A stretch of DNA of 64,000 bases from Cryptosporangium arvum DSM 44712. GTDB lineage: Bacteria; Actinomycetota; Actinomycetes; Mycobacteriales; Cryptosporangiaceae. The stretch covers positions 1,922,001 to 1,986,000 of the forward strand of contig NZ_KK073874.1 in the NCBI RefSeq assembly GCF_000585375.1, in the 5' to 3' direction. Within the stretch, counting starts at the first letter, position 1; each line of letters opens with the position of its first letter. Below are positions 8,081 through 15,460 of the stretch, one piece after another. Below the pieces are notes generated by a model. It worked only from the letters and a program-made list of their open reading frames with translations. It searched no databases and had not been told where the DNA came from. The translations under genes were made by a program, and so were the position numbers.

Positions 8081-10051
8081 TCAATCGGTGTCCACGTGAC
8101 GCTGGAGCGCCAGCACGCACACGTCGTCCTCCAGGGTTTCCGCCGCCGTCATACCGACGGTGACCTGGTCGATCACCGTCTGGGCCGACACGGCGGCGCC
8201 GCCCGCGACGATCCGCGACAGCATTCCGATCAGCTTCTCCTGACCCCGGTCGAGGTCGGTGTTGCGCCGTTCGATCAGCCCGTCGGTGTACGACAGCAGC
8301 GTGCTGCCCTCGGGCATCATCACCGTGTGGGTGGAGTAGGTGCGGCCGACCGACGCGCCGAGGATGGGATCCGCGCTCTTCAACACGCTCACCTCGGGCA
8401 CCGCCAGCAGCGGGAACGGGTGCCCGGCGTTGGACCAGTCGAGCTGGCCGGTGCCCGGGTCGTACAGGAAGACCACGGCGCTGACGAGCGTCCCGCTCGG
8501 GTACGCGACCACCATCAGCCGGTTGAGCCGGCTGAGCACCGAACCCGGGTCCGGGTGTTCGAGCATGTAACCGCGGTTGACCGCCCTGACCTGCCCCATG
8601 ATCGCCGCGGCCTGCTGGTCGTGCCCGACGACGTCACCGATAGACAGCGCGATCCGGCCGTCGGGCAGCCCGAACGCGTCGTACCAGTCACCGCCGATGT
8701 CGATTCGGTCGGCCACCGCGAGGTAGTCGGCCTTCATGTCCCCGCCGGGCACGTCCGGCAGTTCGGCCGGCAGCATCGCGCGCTGGAACAGCTCCAGCAG
8801 CAGCCGCTCGGCCTCGATCTCCTCGCGGGCGTCGGCGACGTCCCGCTGGGCGGCGACCAGCTCGCCCTGGGTCGCCTCCAGCTCGTCCTCGGCGGCTTTG
8901 GCGTCGGTCACGTCCTGAGCGACCCCCCAGAGCCCGACGACGGCGGCGTCCGGATCGTCGTCGGCGCGGACGGCCTCGGCGTGCACGAGCACCTCACGGA
9001 CCGCGCCGTCGGTGCGGACCATCCGGGTTTCGAGCGTGAACGGCCGACCCGTGGCCAGCGCCCGGCTCTGCACGGCGAGCACCCGCTCGAGCTCGTCGGG
9101 GTGGATGTGCGCGACGGCGTCCTCGTCGGTGGCCGGCGGTGCGTCCCGCCCCATCAGCGCGCACAGTTCCGCCGACCACACGTACCGGGGTTCGGAGAGG
9201 CTGATCTCGAAGCCGGCCAGCTGCGCGATGCGCTGCGACTCCAGCAGCCGGTGCGTGACCCTGGCGGTGACCTGGAGCTGTTCGGCCTCGCGTTCGAGCT
9301 GCTCGAGCCGATTGCGTTCGGTGACGTCGGTGAGCACCACCCCGACGCCGGTGATCACACCCTCGGCGTCGCCGGGCAGCCGGACCGGGAACGCGTCGAC
9401 CATGAGTTGATGCGCCGGGCCCGACCGCGCCGTGGCCTCCAGCGGTTCGTGGCGTACCACCGCACCGGACGTGACCACCGCACGCAGCCGCGCGACCAGC
9501 TCGTCCGGCGCGTCACGCAGCACGTCGGTGAGCGACCGGCCGAGGTGCTCGGCGGCCGGACGCCCCGTCAGCCCGGCCAGGGCCGAGTTCGCCTGCACGA
9601 ACCGCAGGTCCCGATCGAGCAGCGCGATGCCCGCCGGAGCCGCCTCCACCAGCGGGCCCAGGAGCGCGGTGGCGCGGCGGGCGGCGTCGCTCAACAGGTT
9701 GTCGACCCACGCCACCGCCGCGACGGTCAGCCCGAGGAAGACCACCGCCCACGCCCACCGGCCGTCCGGCTGCGGCGTCGCCTCCCGCACCACGAACGTG
9801 GTGGCGAGCGCGGCCGTGGCGACGACGGCCGCGAGCACGCCGGGCCCCCGGCCTCCGATCACCGTCGCGCCGATCACCGCGAACAGGAGCAGGAACGCCG
9901 GCATCACGTCGCCGGTGGGCGTGCCGAGGATGACCACACCGGCGGCGCACGGCAGCAGAGCAGCGACCGGCCACCGGCTGCGACCGGCGATCCAGATCCG
10001 TCGTCGGCCCTGCACCGTGCGCCGCAGCAGGGCCCGCCTAGCGCGCTTCAC
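8081..10051 (-). CDS. Membrane PAS-PAS-PP2C (SpoIIE-type) serine phosphatase
   Basis: About 656 residues. An N-terminal block of four hydrophobic segments is followed by a PAS domain (about 134-245), a second PAS domain (about 270-395, ending AQDVTDAKAAEDELEATQ), a short coiled linker and a SpoIIE/RsbU PP2C domain to the C-terminus. The PP2C motifs ADRIDIGGDWYDAF, IGDVVGHD, NAGHPFPLL and TLEDDVCVLAL retain the metal-binding aspartates. Such enzymes dephosphorylate STAS-domain anti-anti-sigma factors in partner switching. The likely partner lies just upstream of serA. I chose the GTG at 10051, which has GGAG about 9 bases upstream; an in-frame GTG at 10120 would overlap serA by 22 bases. Confidence 0.88.
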   Translation of the reverse strand: MKRARRALLRRTVQGRRRIWIAGRSRWPVAALLPCAAGVVILGTPTGDVMPAFLLLFAVIGATVIGGRGPGVLAAVVATAALATTFVVREATPQPDGRWAWAVVFLGLTVAAVAWVDNLLSDAARRATALLGPLVEAAPAGIALLDRDLRFVQANSALAGLTGRPAAEHLGRSLTDVLRDAPDELVARLRAVVTSGAVVRHEPLEATARSGPAHQLMVDAFPVRLPGDAEGVITGVGVVLTDVTERNRLEQLEREAEQLQVTARVTHRLLESQRIAQLAGFEISLSEPRYVWSAELCALMGRDAPPATDEDAVAHIHPDELERVLAVQSRALATGRPFTLETRMVRTDGAVREVLVHAEAVRADDDPDAAVVGLWGVAQDVTDAKAAEDELEATQGELVAAQRDVADAREEIEAERLLLELFQRAMLPAELPDVPGGDMKADYLAVADRIDIGGDWYDAFGLPDGRIALSIGDVVGHDQQAAAIMGQVRAVNRGYMLEHPDPGSVLSRLNRLMVVAYPSGTLVSAVVFLYDPGTGQLDWSNAGHPFPLLAVPEVSVLKSADPILGASVGRTYSTHTVMMPEGSTLLSYTDGLIERRNTDLDRGQEKLIGMLSRIVAGGAAVSAQTVIDQVTVGMTAAETLEDDVCVLALQRHVDTD

Positions 10052-10098
10052 CCCTGTCGCTCCGTCCGCGAAGGCTCCCGTCCGTCGAGACCGGTGCG

Positions 10099-11298
10099 TC
10101 AGCCTAGCTGGCGCAGGCACACCGTTTCCGGCATCGACTCGAGCGCCGCGAGCACGTCGTCGGAGAGCACACCGGGGATGTCGGTGACGACGTAGCCCAG
10201 CTCGCCGCGCGTGTTCAGCAGCTGACCCTCGATGTTGACGCCGTGCTCGGCCAGGATCCGGTTGACGGTGGCCAGCACACCCGGCGTGTTGCGGTGCAGG
10301 TGCGCGAGCCGGTGGGTGCCCGGCGTCTGGTCGAGGTTGAGCGGCGGCAGGTTGACGCTCAGCGTCGTGCTGCCGGTCTCCAGGAAGCTGCGCAGCTTGC
10401 CGGCGACGAACCGGCCGATGTCCTCCTGCGCTTCCTCGGTGGAGCCGCCGATGTGCGGGGTCAGGATGACGTTCGGCAGGCCACGCAGCTCGGAGTGGAA
10501 CTCGTCGCCGCGCTTCTTGGGCTCCTCCGGGAACACGTCGACGGCGGCGCCGGCCAGGTGCCCGCTGACCATGTGCGCACGCAGCGCCTCCATGTCGACG
10601 AGGAAGCCGCGGGACAGGTTGAGGAAGATCGCGCCCGGGCGCATCCGCGCGAACTGCGCCTCGCCGAACAGCCCGGCGTTGCCCGACCGGCCGTCCACGT
10701 GCAGCGTGACGACGTCGGCCCAGTCGAGCAGGTCGTCGAGGCTGGTGTAGCGGCGGGCGTTGCCCAGCGCGAGCTTGTCGGCGGTGTCGAAGAACCCGAC
10801 CGACATGCCCAGCGCCTCGGCGACGACCGAGAGCTGGCTGCCGATGTTGCCGTAACCGACGATGCCCAGACGGCGTCCGCGCACCTCGTGGCTACCTTCG
10901 GCCGACTTGTCCCAGACGCCCTCGTGCAGCGAGTTGTTCTTCTCGGTCAGACGCCGGGTGAGGGCGATGATCTCGGCCAGCGCGAGCTCGACCACGCTAC
11001 GGGTGTTGGAGAACGGAGCGTTGAAGACCGCGACACCGCGACCGGCCGCGGAGACCAGGTCGATCTGGTTGGTGCCGATGCAGAACGCGCCGATCGCCAG
11101 CAGGTCGGGTGCCTTCTCGAGAACCTGCTCGGTGACCTGCGTCTTCGAGCGGATACCGAGCAGGTGGACGCCGGACAGCGCGTCGATCAGCTCCGACTCG
11201 TCGAGGGCGCCGGACCGGACGTCGACCTCGACGCCGGCCGCACCGAGGATCGCCTCGGCGTGGGGGTGCAGGTTCTCCAGCAGCAGGGCCTTGAGCAT
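10099..11298 (-). CDS. serA: D-3-phosphoglycerate dehydrogenase, short (E. coli-like) form
   Basis: A 399-residue enzyme that oxidises 3-phosphoglycerate with NAD in the first step of serine synthesis. Visible are the dinucleotide-binding GIVGYGNIGSQ near residue 150, the catalytic Arg in LSRGFLVD, Glu in DVFPEEPKK and His in LTPHIGGSTEEAQ, then a C-terminal ACT domain (HRNTPGVLATVNRILAEHGVNIEG) that binds serine in feedback-inhibited forms. It matches the 410-residue E. coli type rather than the 530-residue long form usual in mycobacteria and streptomycetes. It lies 10 bases after a STAS gene and immediately before the PP2C gene. Confidence 0.95.
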   Translation of the reverse strand: MLKALLLENLHPHAEAILGAAGVEVDVRSGALDESELIDALSGVHLLGIRSKTQVTEQVLEKAPDLLAIGAFCIGTNQIDLVSAAGRGVAVFNAPFSNTRSVVELALAEIIALTRRLTEKNNSLHEGVWDKSAEGSHEVRGRRLGIVGYGNIGSQLSVVAEALGMSVGFFDTADKLALGNARRYTSLDDLLDWADVVTLHVDGRSGNAGLFGEAQFARMRPGAIFLNLSRGFLVDMEALRAHMVSGHLAGAAVDVFPEEPKKRGDEFHSELRGLPNVILTPHIGGSTEEAQEDIGRFVAGKLRSFLETGSTTLSVNLPPLNLDQTPGTHRLAHLHRNTPGVLATVNRILAEHGVNIEGQLLNTRGELGYVVTDIPGVLSDDVLAALESMPETVCLRQLG

Positions 11299-11308
11299 GG
11301 CCCTATTG

Positions 11309-11686
11309 TCACTCGCCCGGGCGCTGACCCGAAATCCCGCCCTCTTCGAGCGCGAAGAGAAGGTCGAGACCGACGGTGACCATCGCCTTGCGCACCATCG
11401 GCGGAACGTTGTGCAACGTCGTCAAACGGCCTTGTTCGGCGGTCAGGTGGTGCAGCCGGACGAGAAAGCTCAGGGCCTGCGAGCCGATGAACGTCACACC
11501 GCCGAGGTCGACGACGGCGTCGGCGGGCTGGGCTTCACCGACGGTGGCGAGCGCCTGATCGAGCGACTCGATCACCAGGAGGTCGATCTCGCCGTTGAGC
11601 GTGATCGTGACGAGGCCGGGCGCGACCGCGCATCTGACCCGGGCCTCCGGGGCGTGCCAGCCGTTACGAGAAGTGCGATTGTCCAT
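11309..11686 (-). CDS. STAS-domain anti-sigma factor antagonist-like protein
   Basis: A 125-residue protein, almost entirely a STAS domain (GLVTITLNGEIDLLVIESLD, then AVVDLGGVTFIGSQALSFLV). In classical antagonists the loop reads DSxGLG and its Ser is phosphorylated by an RsbW-type kinase; here it reads GSQALS, keeping a Ser but losing the Asp and the Gly. It may therefore be regulated differently. The ATG at 11686 has GGAGGAC 7 bases upstream. It heads a leftward block with serA 10 bases behind and a PP2C phosphatase after that. No anti-sigma kinase is present in the window. Confidence 0.82.
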   Translation of the reverse strand: MDNRTSRNGWHAPEARVRCAVAPGLVTITLNGEIDLLVIESLDQALATVGEAQPADAVVDLGGVTFIGSQALSFLVRLHHLTAEQGRLTTLHNVPPMVRKAMVTVGLDLLFALEEGGISGQRPGE

Positions 11687-11774
11687 ACGGGGGTCCTCCT
11701 GCGGCGGACGCGGTGACGTGGACACCGCGGACCGACGCGTCGCTCAACGCGTGGAGGCCGTCTGCTCGACCCTG

Positions 11775-11796
11775 GAGTCACACGGGGGCGTGACTC
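11775..11796. promoter_or_regulatory. Inverted repeat in divergent intergenic region
   Basis: Perfect 7-bp arms GAGTCAC (11775-11781) and GTGACTC (11790-11796) separated by 8 bases. It lies in the roughly 240-base space between the leftward STAS gene and the rightward small gene at 11929. It could be an operator for either. No clear -35/-10 pair was seen in the remainder of that space. Confidence 0.4.
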
Positions 11797-11928
11797 GCGG
11801 TCATCTTAGTGGCGGCCACGCTGCACGACGTGACCGGCCTCGCCACCGGGGGACTTTGTGCGAGATCACAACGCGTAGCCGCCGACGCCACGGGTACGTC
11901 GTCAGGCACTCGAGCTCGGGGAGAAACG

Positions 11929-12183
11929 ATGACGATCAGCGGAGAAGCGCGAAGCGCGGGCGCCACCGGCGTAGGACCAGGTCAACTGGCCGACGAGGAC
12001 CTGCTGCGTGAGTTGCTGCGCCTGCACGAGATGCGCCACGAGACGCTCCGTCACGGTTCGGACGACGCGCTCGACGCGCACACCGCGCGGACCGGGGAAC
12101 TGGAGGCCGAGTACCTCCGCCGCTTCCCGCAGCGCGAGGTGGACCCCGGGCGACTCCGTTCGGGGGCGCGCTCGCGGACCTAG
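11929..12183 (+). CDS. Small conserved actinobacterial protein (DUF6158-like)
   Basis: An 84-residue soluble protein. A flexible N-terminus is followed by a helical segment, QLADEDLLRELLRLHEMRHE and TLRHGSDDALDAHTARTGEL, ending in EYLRRFPQREVDP. From memory this pattern fits a small actinobacterial family of unknown function (DUF6158); the assignment is tentative. The start at ATG 11929 follows GGGGAGAA. It ends 9 bases before the aldo/keto reductase gene, so the two may be cotranscribed. Confidence 0.7.
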   Translation: MTISGEARSAGATGVGPGQLADEDLLRELLRLHEMRHETLRHGSDDALDAHTARTGELEAEYLRRFPQREVDPGRLRSGARSRT

Positions 12184-12192
12184 CATCCGGGT

Positions 12193-13140
12193 ATGCGCTA
12201 TCTACCGCTGGGGAATTCCGGCCTGCTGGTGTCCGCGGTCGGGCTCGGCTGCAACAACTTCGGCGGCCGGCTCGACGTCGACCGCACGCGCGCGGTGGTC
12301 GACGCGGCCCTCGACACCGGGATCACGCTGCTCGACACCGCGGACACCTACGGGGGTGGTGGAGCGTCGGAGTCGGTCCTGGGCGAGGTGCTCGCCGGCC
12401 GCCGCGACGAGGTCGTGCTCGCGACGAAGTTCGGCCACCGGCGCACCGACCTGGGGTACGGGGCCGCCGCCGGAGCCAAGGGTGGGCGCGCCTACGTCCG
12501 GCGTGCGGTCGAGGAGTCGCTGCGGCGGCTGCGCACCGACCACATCGACCTGCTGCAACTGCACACGCCCGACCCGGTGACGCCGATCAGCGAGACGCTC
12601 TCCGCTCTCGACGAGCTGGTGCGTGACGGGAAGGTCCGTTACCTCGGTCACTCGAACTTCGCCGGCTGGCAGCTGGCCGAGGCCGCGCACGTCGCCCGCG
12701 AACTGGGCACGGTGCCGTTCGTCTCGGCGCAGAACCACTGGTCGCTGCTGGAACGCGACGTCGAGCGCGAGCTGGTGCCGGCGGCCAGGCACTACGGCGT
12801 CGGCGTGCTGCCGTACTTCCCGCTGGCCAACGGGCTGCTGACCGGCAAGGTGCGCCGGGGGCAGCCGGTGCCGGAGAACTCGCGGCTGGCCGGGCGGGAC
12901 GGGTACGTCACCGAGGAGAAGCTCGACCGGGTCGAGGCGCTCGTGAAGTGGGGCGACGAGGCCGGGCGGTCGCTGCTCGAGATCGCGATCGGTGGGCTCG
13001 CCGCACAGCCCGGCTGCGGCTCGGTGATCGCCGGCGCGACCAGCCCTGAGCAGGTACGGGCGAACGCGGCGGCGGGGGAGTGGGTCCCGTCGGCGGCGGA
13101 ACTGACCGCCCTCGACGAGCTCGTGCCACCGCCGGCCTGA
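12193..13140 (+). CDS. Aldo/keto reductase
   Basis: A 315-residue TIM-barrel oxidoreductase using NADPH. The catalytic tetrad is visible: Asp48 and Tyr53 in LLDTADTYGG, Lys79 in LATKFG and His124 in LLQLHTPD. The C-terminal cofactor loop SVIAGATSPEQVRANAAA is typical. The substrate is unknown; such enzymes reduce sugar and other aldehydes. The ATG at 12193 is 9 bases after the preceding small gene. A 25-bp triple tandem repeat begins directly after the stop codon. Confidence 0.92.
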   Translation: MRYLPLGNSGLLVSAVGLGCNNFGGRLDVDRTRAVVDAALDTGITLLDTADTYGGGGASESVLGEVLAGRRDEVVLATKFGHRRTDLGYGAAAGAKGGRAYVRRAVEESLRRLRTDHIDLLQLHTPDPVTPISETLSALDELVRDGKVRYLGHSNFAGWQLAEAAHVARELGTVPFVSAQNHWSLLERDVERELVPAARHYGVGVLPYFPLANGLLTGKVRRGQPVPENSRLAGRDGYVTEEKLDRVEALVKWGDEAGRSLLEIAIGGLAAQPGCGSVIAGATSPEQVRANAAAGEWVPSAAELTALDELVPPPA

Positions 13141-13215
13141 GCCTGGTTCCCGGCGGCCGGCGCGGGCCTGGTTCCTGGCGGCCGGCGTGGGCCTGGTTCC
13201 TGGCGGCCGGCGTGG
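13141..13215. repeat. Three 25-bp tandem repeats
   Basis: Units at 13141-13165, 13166-13190 and 13191-13215. The second and third are identical; the first differs at two positions. Each contains GCCTGGTTCC and GGCGGCCGGCG. The array starts on the base after the aldo/keto reductase stop codon and ends about 50 bases before the DNA polymerase start, so it fills most of the intergenic space. Its origin looks like slippage duplication; a regulatory role is unproven. Confidence 0.9.
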
Positions 13216-13263
13216 GCCGCGACGGAATTGTCGGGGGGTCGGGGCATCATCGGCGCTGTGGTG

Positions 13264-15072
13264 ATGGGGTTGGTTCCGGCGTGGGGCGGTGGCGGCTGGC
13301 TGGCGGAGATCGATGCCGCCGGCCAGGTCACCGGCCCCGTACGGTGGTGCGCCGACGGGGCCGCGCTGGCCCGGGCGGTCGCCGAACGAGAAGCCGCGGA
13401 GAAGCCGCGCTGGCTCTGGCCCACCGCCACGGCCGTCTACCCGGCGCTGCTGGCGGCCGGCGTCCGGGTCGAGCGGTGCCACGACGTCGAACTGGTCGAG
13501 TCGCTTCTGGTCGGCTACGAGGGGCACTGGGGGGAACCCCGGTCGCTGGCCGCCGCGCTGGCCCGGGCCCGGGGCCTGCCGGTGCCCCCCGACCGGCCGC
13601 CGCGCCCGCGCGACACCCAGCCGGTGCTGTTCGCCGCCGACGTCGAGGCGACCGTCGAGACCACCGAATCCCTCGACGTGCTGGCCGAGGTCTACCGCGC
13701 CCAGCTGCGCCGGATCGCCGCGGTGGAGCACCCCGACCGGTTCCGGCTCCTCGTCGCGGCCGAGTCCGCCGGTGCGCTGGCCGCGGCCGAGATGGGGCAC
13801 GACGGCCTGCCCTGGTCGGCCGAGCGGCACGACGCGCTGCTGGAGTCGATGCTCGGGGCGCGGCCGCTCCCCGGTGATCTCCCGGCGCGCCTGCACGAGC
13901 TCGCGGCCGACGTGCGTGCCGCGTTCGGCGGGATGAAGGTCAACCCCGATGCCCCGGCCGACGTCGTGCGCGCGTTCGGGCGGGTCGGTATCCAGATCCC
14001 GTCGACCCGCTCCTGGGTGCTCAAGCGGGTCGAGCATCCGGCCGTCGCGCCGATCCTCGCGTACAAGGAACTGTCCCGGATCTTCGCCGCCCATGGCTGG
14101 AGCTGGCAGGACACCTGGGTATCGGGCGGGCGGATGCGGCCGGAGTACGTAGCCGGTGGCGTGGTCTCGGGGCGGTGGGCCACGCGCGGCGGCGCGGCGC
14201 TCCAGCTGCCGAAGGCCGTGCGTCAGGCCGTGGTGGCCGATCCGGGCCACGTGTTCGTCGCCGCCGACGCCTCGGCGCTGGAGCCGCGGGTGCTCGCGGC
14301 GATGTCCGGCGATCGGCGGCTGGCCGAGTTCGCCGCCGCCGGAGATCTATACACCGCGCTGGCCGCGGACGCGTTCGACAACGACAGGGCCAGGGCGAAA
14401 CTCGGGATGCTCGGCGCGCTCTACGGGCAGACGAGCGGGGAGGGTGGCCGCTTGGCGCACGTGCTGCGCCGGCGTTTTCCCGACGCGCTGGCCGCGGTCG
14501 ACTCCGCCGCCCGAGCCGGCGAGGAGGGTCGGCTGGTGCGTTCCCGGCTCGGGCGCACCTGCCCGCCGCCGGGCCGGTCCTGGCTCTCCGACCCCGGCGG
14601 CGAGGGTTCCCCCACCGGTGAGGCCCCGGCGCTCGACGCCATCGGTGGCCGGTCCGGCGGGGGCGGCACGGACGGAGCGGGAGGCGGGGCCGGGGGCCAT
14701 GGCGACGGGGCGAGTGGTGACGGGGGCTTCGGAGACGCCGGGGAGGGTGAACCGGGGGCGGCGGATCAGGCGCGGCGCGCCGCTCGGGGGCGGTTCACGC
14801 GGAATTTCCTCGTGCAGGCCACAGCCGCGGAGTGGGCGCTGATCTGGCTGGTCGGGCTACGGCGGCGGCTGGGTCCGACCGAGGCCGCCGGCGCCCGGCT
14901 GGTGTTCTTCGTGCACGACGAGGTCGTCGTGCACTGCCCGGAGCCGATGGCCGACGAGGTCCGCACGGCCGTGCTGGCCGCCGCCGACGAGGCCCGCCGG
15001 CTGCTGTTCGGCGAGACGCCGGTGCGCTTCCCGCTCGACGTGGCGGTCGTCCGCTCCTACGCGGACGCGTGA
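13264..15072 (+). CDS. Family-A DNA polymerase lacking 5'-nuclease domain
   Basis: About 602 residues from ATG 13264; in-frame GTG codons at 13258 and 13261 and a TTG at 13228 are alternatives. The C-terminal half is a Pol I-type polymerase: motif A VAADASALEPRVLA (near residue 332), motif B RARAKLGMLGALYG (near 379) and motif C FFVHDEVVVH (near 550) keep the catalytic aspartates. The O-helix aromatic (Phe762 in E. coli Pol I) is replaced by Leu. No 5'-3' exonuclease domain is present, and the N-terminal 3'-5' exonuclease-like region lacks a visible DxE motif. Between motifs B and C lies a roughly 70-residue Gly/Asp/Ala-rich insertion (about 433-509). This is probably an accessory repair polymerase distinct from polA. 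Confidence 0.85.
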   Translation: MGLVPAWGGGGWLAEIDAAGQVTGPVRWCADGAALARAVAEREAAEKPRWLWPTATAVYPALLAAGVRVERCHDVELVESLLVGYEGHWGEPRSLAAALARARGLPVPPDRPPRPRDTQPVLFAADVEATVETTESLDVLAEVYRAQLRRIAAVEHPDRFRLLVAAESAGALAAAEMGHDGLPWSAERHDALLESMLGARPLPGDLPARLHELAADVRAAFGGMKVNPDAPADVVRAFGRVGIQIPSTRSWVLKRVEHPAVAPILAYKELSRIFAAHGWSWQDTWVSGGRMRPEYVAGGVVSGRWATRGGAALQLPKAVRQAVVADPGHVFVAADASALEPRVLAAMSGDRRLAEFAAAGDLYTALAADAFDNDRARAKLGMLGALYGQTSGEGGRLAHVLRRRFPDALAAVDSAARAGEEGRLVRSRLGRTCPPPGRSWLSDPGGEGSPTGEAPALDAIGGRSGGGGTDGAGGGAGGHGDGASGDGGFGDAGEGEPGAADQARRAARGRFTRNFLVQATAAEWALIWLVGLRRRLGPTEAAGARLVFFVHDEVVVHCPEPMADEVRTAVLAAADEARRLLFGETPVRFPLDVAVVRSYADA

Positions 15073-15118
15073 ACCGGCCGTGCGGTCCGGGGCGGAGGCG
15101 TGAATGGGCCGCGCGGTG

Positions 15119-15460
15119 CTAGGCGGAGGCGGGAACGCCGTCGCGTGGCTCGAGTCGGGCGACCGCCTGGCGGTGCACCCGGCGCTCGATGACGAACGAG
15201 AGGAACGGGATCGTGCCGGCGAGCATCACGCCGATGATCTTCAGCGCCGGCCAGCGCAGCCGCATCGCCAGATCGAGCGTCACGCCGAGGTACACCATGT
15301 AGAGGAAGCCGTGGATCGGGCTGACGATCGAGCTCACCTCGGGGGTGTCGCCGAAGTACTTCAGCGGCATCGCCACCAGCACGAGCACCAGCAGTCCCAC
15401 ACCCACGACGTACGCGGCGATCCGGAAGCGGGTCAGGGCCGCTTTCACTCCAGGATTCAC
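15119..15460 (-). CDS. DUF3817 membrane protein
   Basis: A 113-residue protein with three membrane segments. The features GFLYMVYLGVTLDLAMRLRW and IIGVMLAGTIPFLSFVIERR are those of the DUF3817 (YdzA-like) family, common in actinomycetes and of unknown function. Its ATG at 15460 overlaps the stop of the upstream gene (ATGA, 15457-15460). It is the last gene of a leftward group that includes the PlsC-like and STAS genes. Confidence 0.88.
   Translation of the reverse strand: MNPGVKAALTRFRIAAYVVGVGLLVLVLVAMPLKYFGDTPEVSSIVSPIHGFLYMVYLGVTLDLAMRLRWPALKIIGVMLAGTIPFLSFVIERRVHRQAVARLEPRDGVPASA

Noticed and set aside
7913-10195. A plus-strand frame of about 760 codons opposite the PP2C gene
   Set aside because: It is antisense to clear PAS and PP2C motifs; its sequence is dominated by His, Arg, Gln and Gly and has no motif.
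13141-13215. Possible CRISPR array
   Set aside because: The 25-bp units are directly joined without spacers and no cas gene is near.
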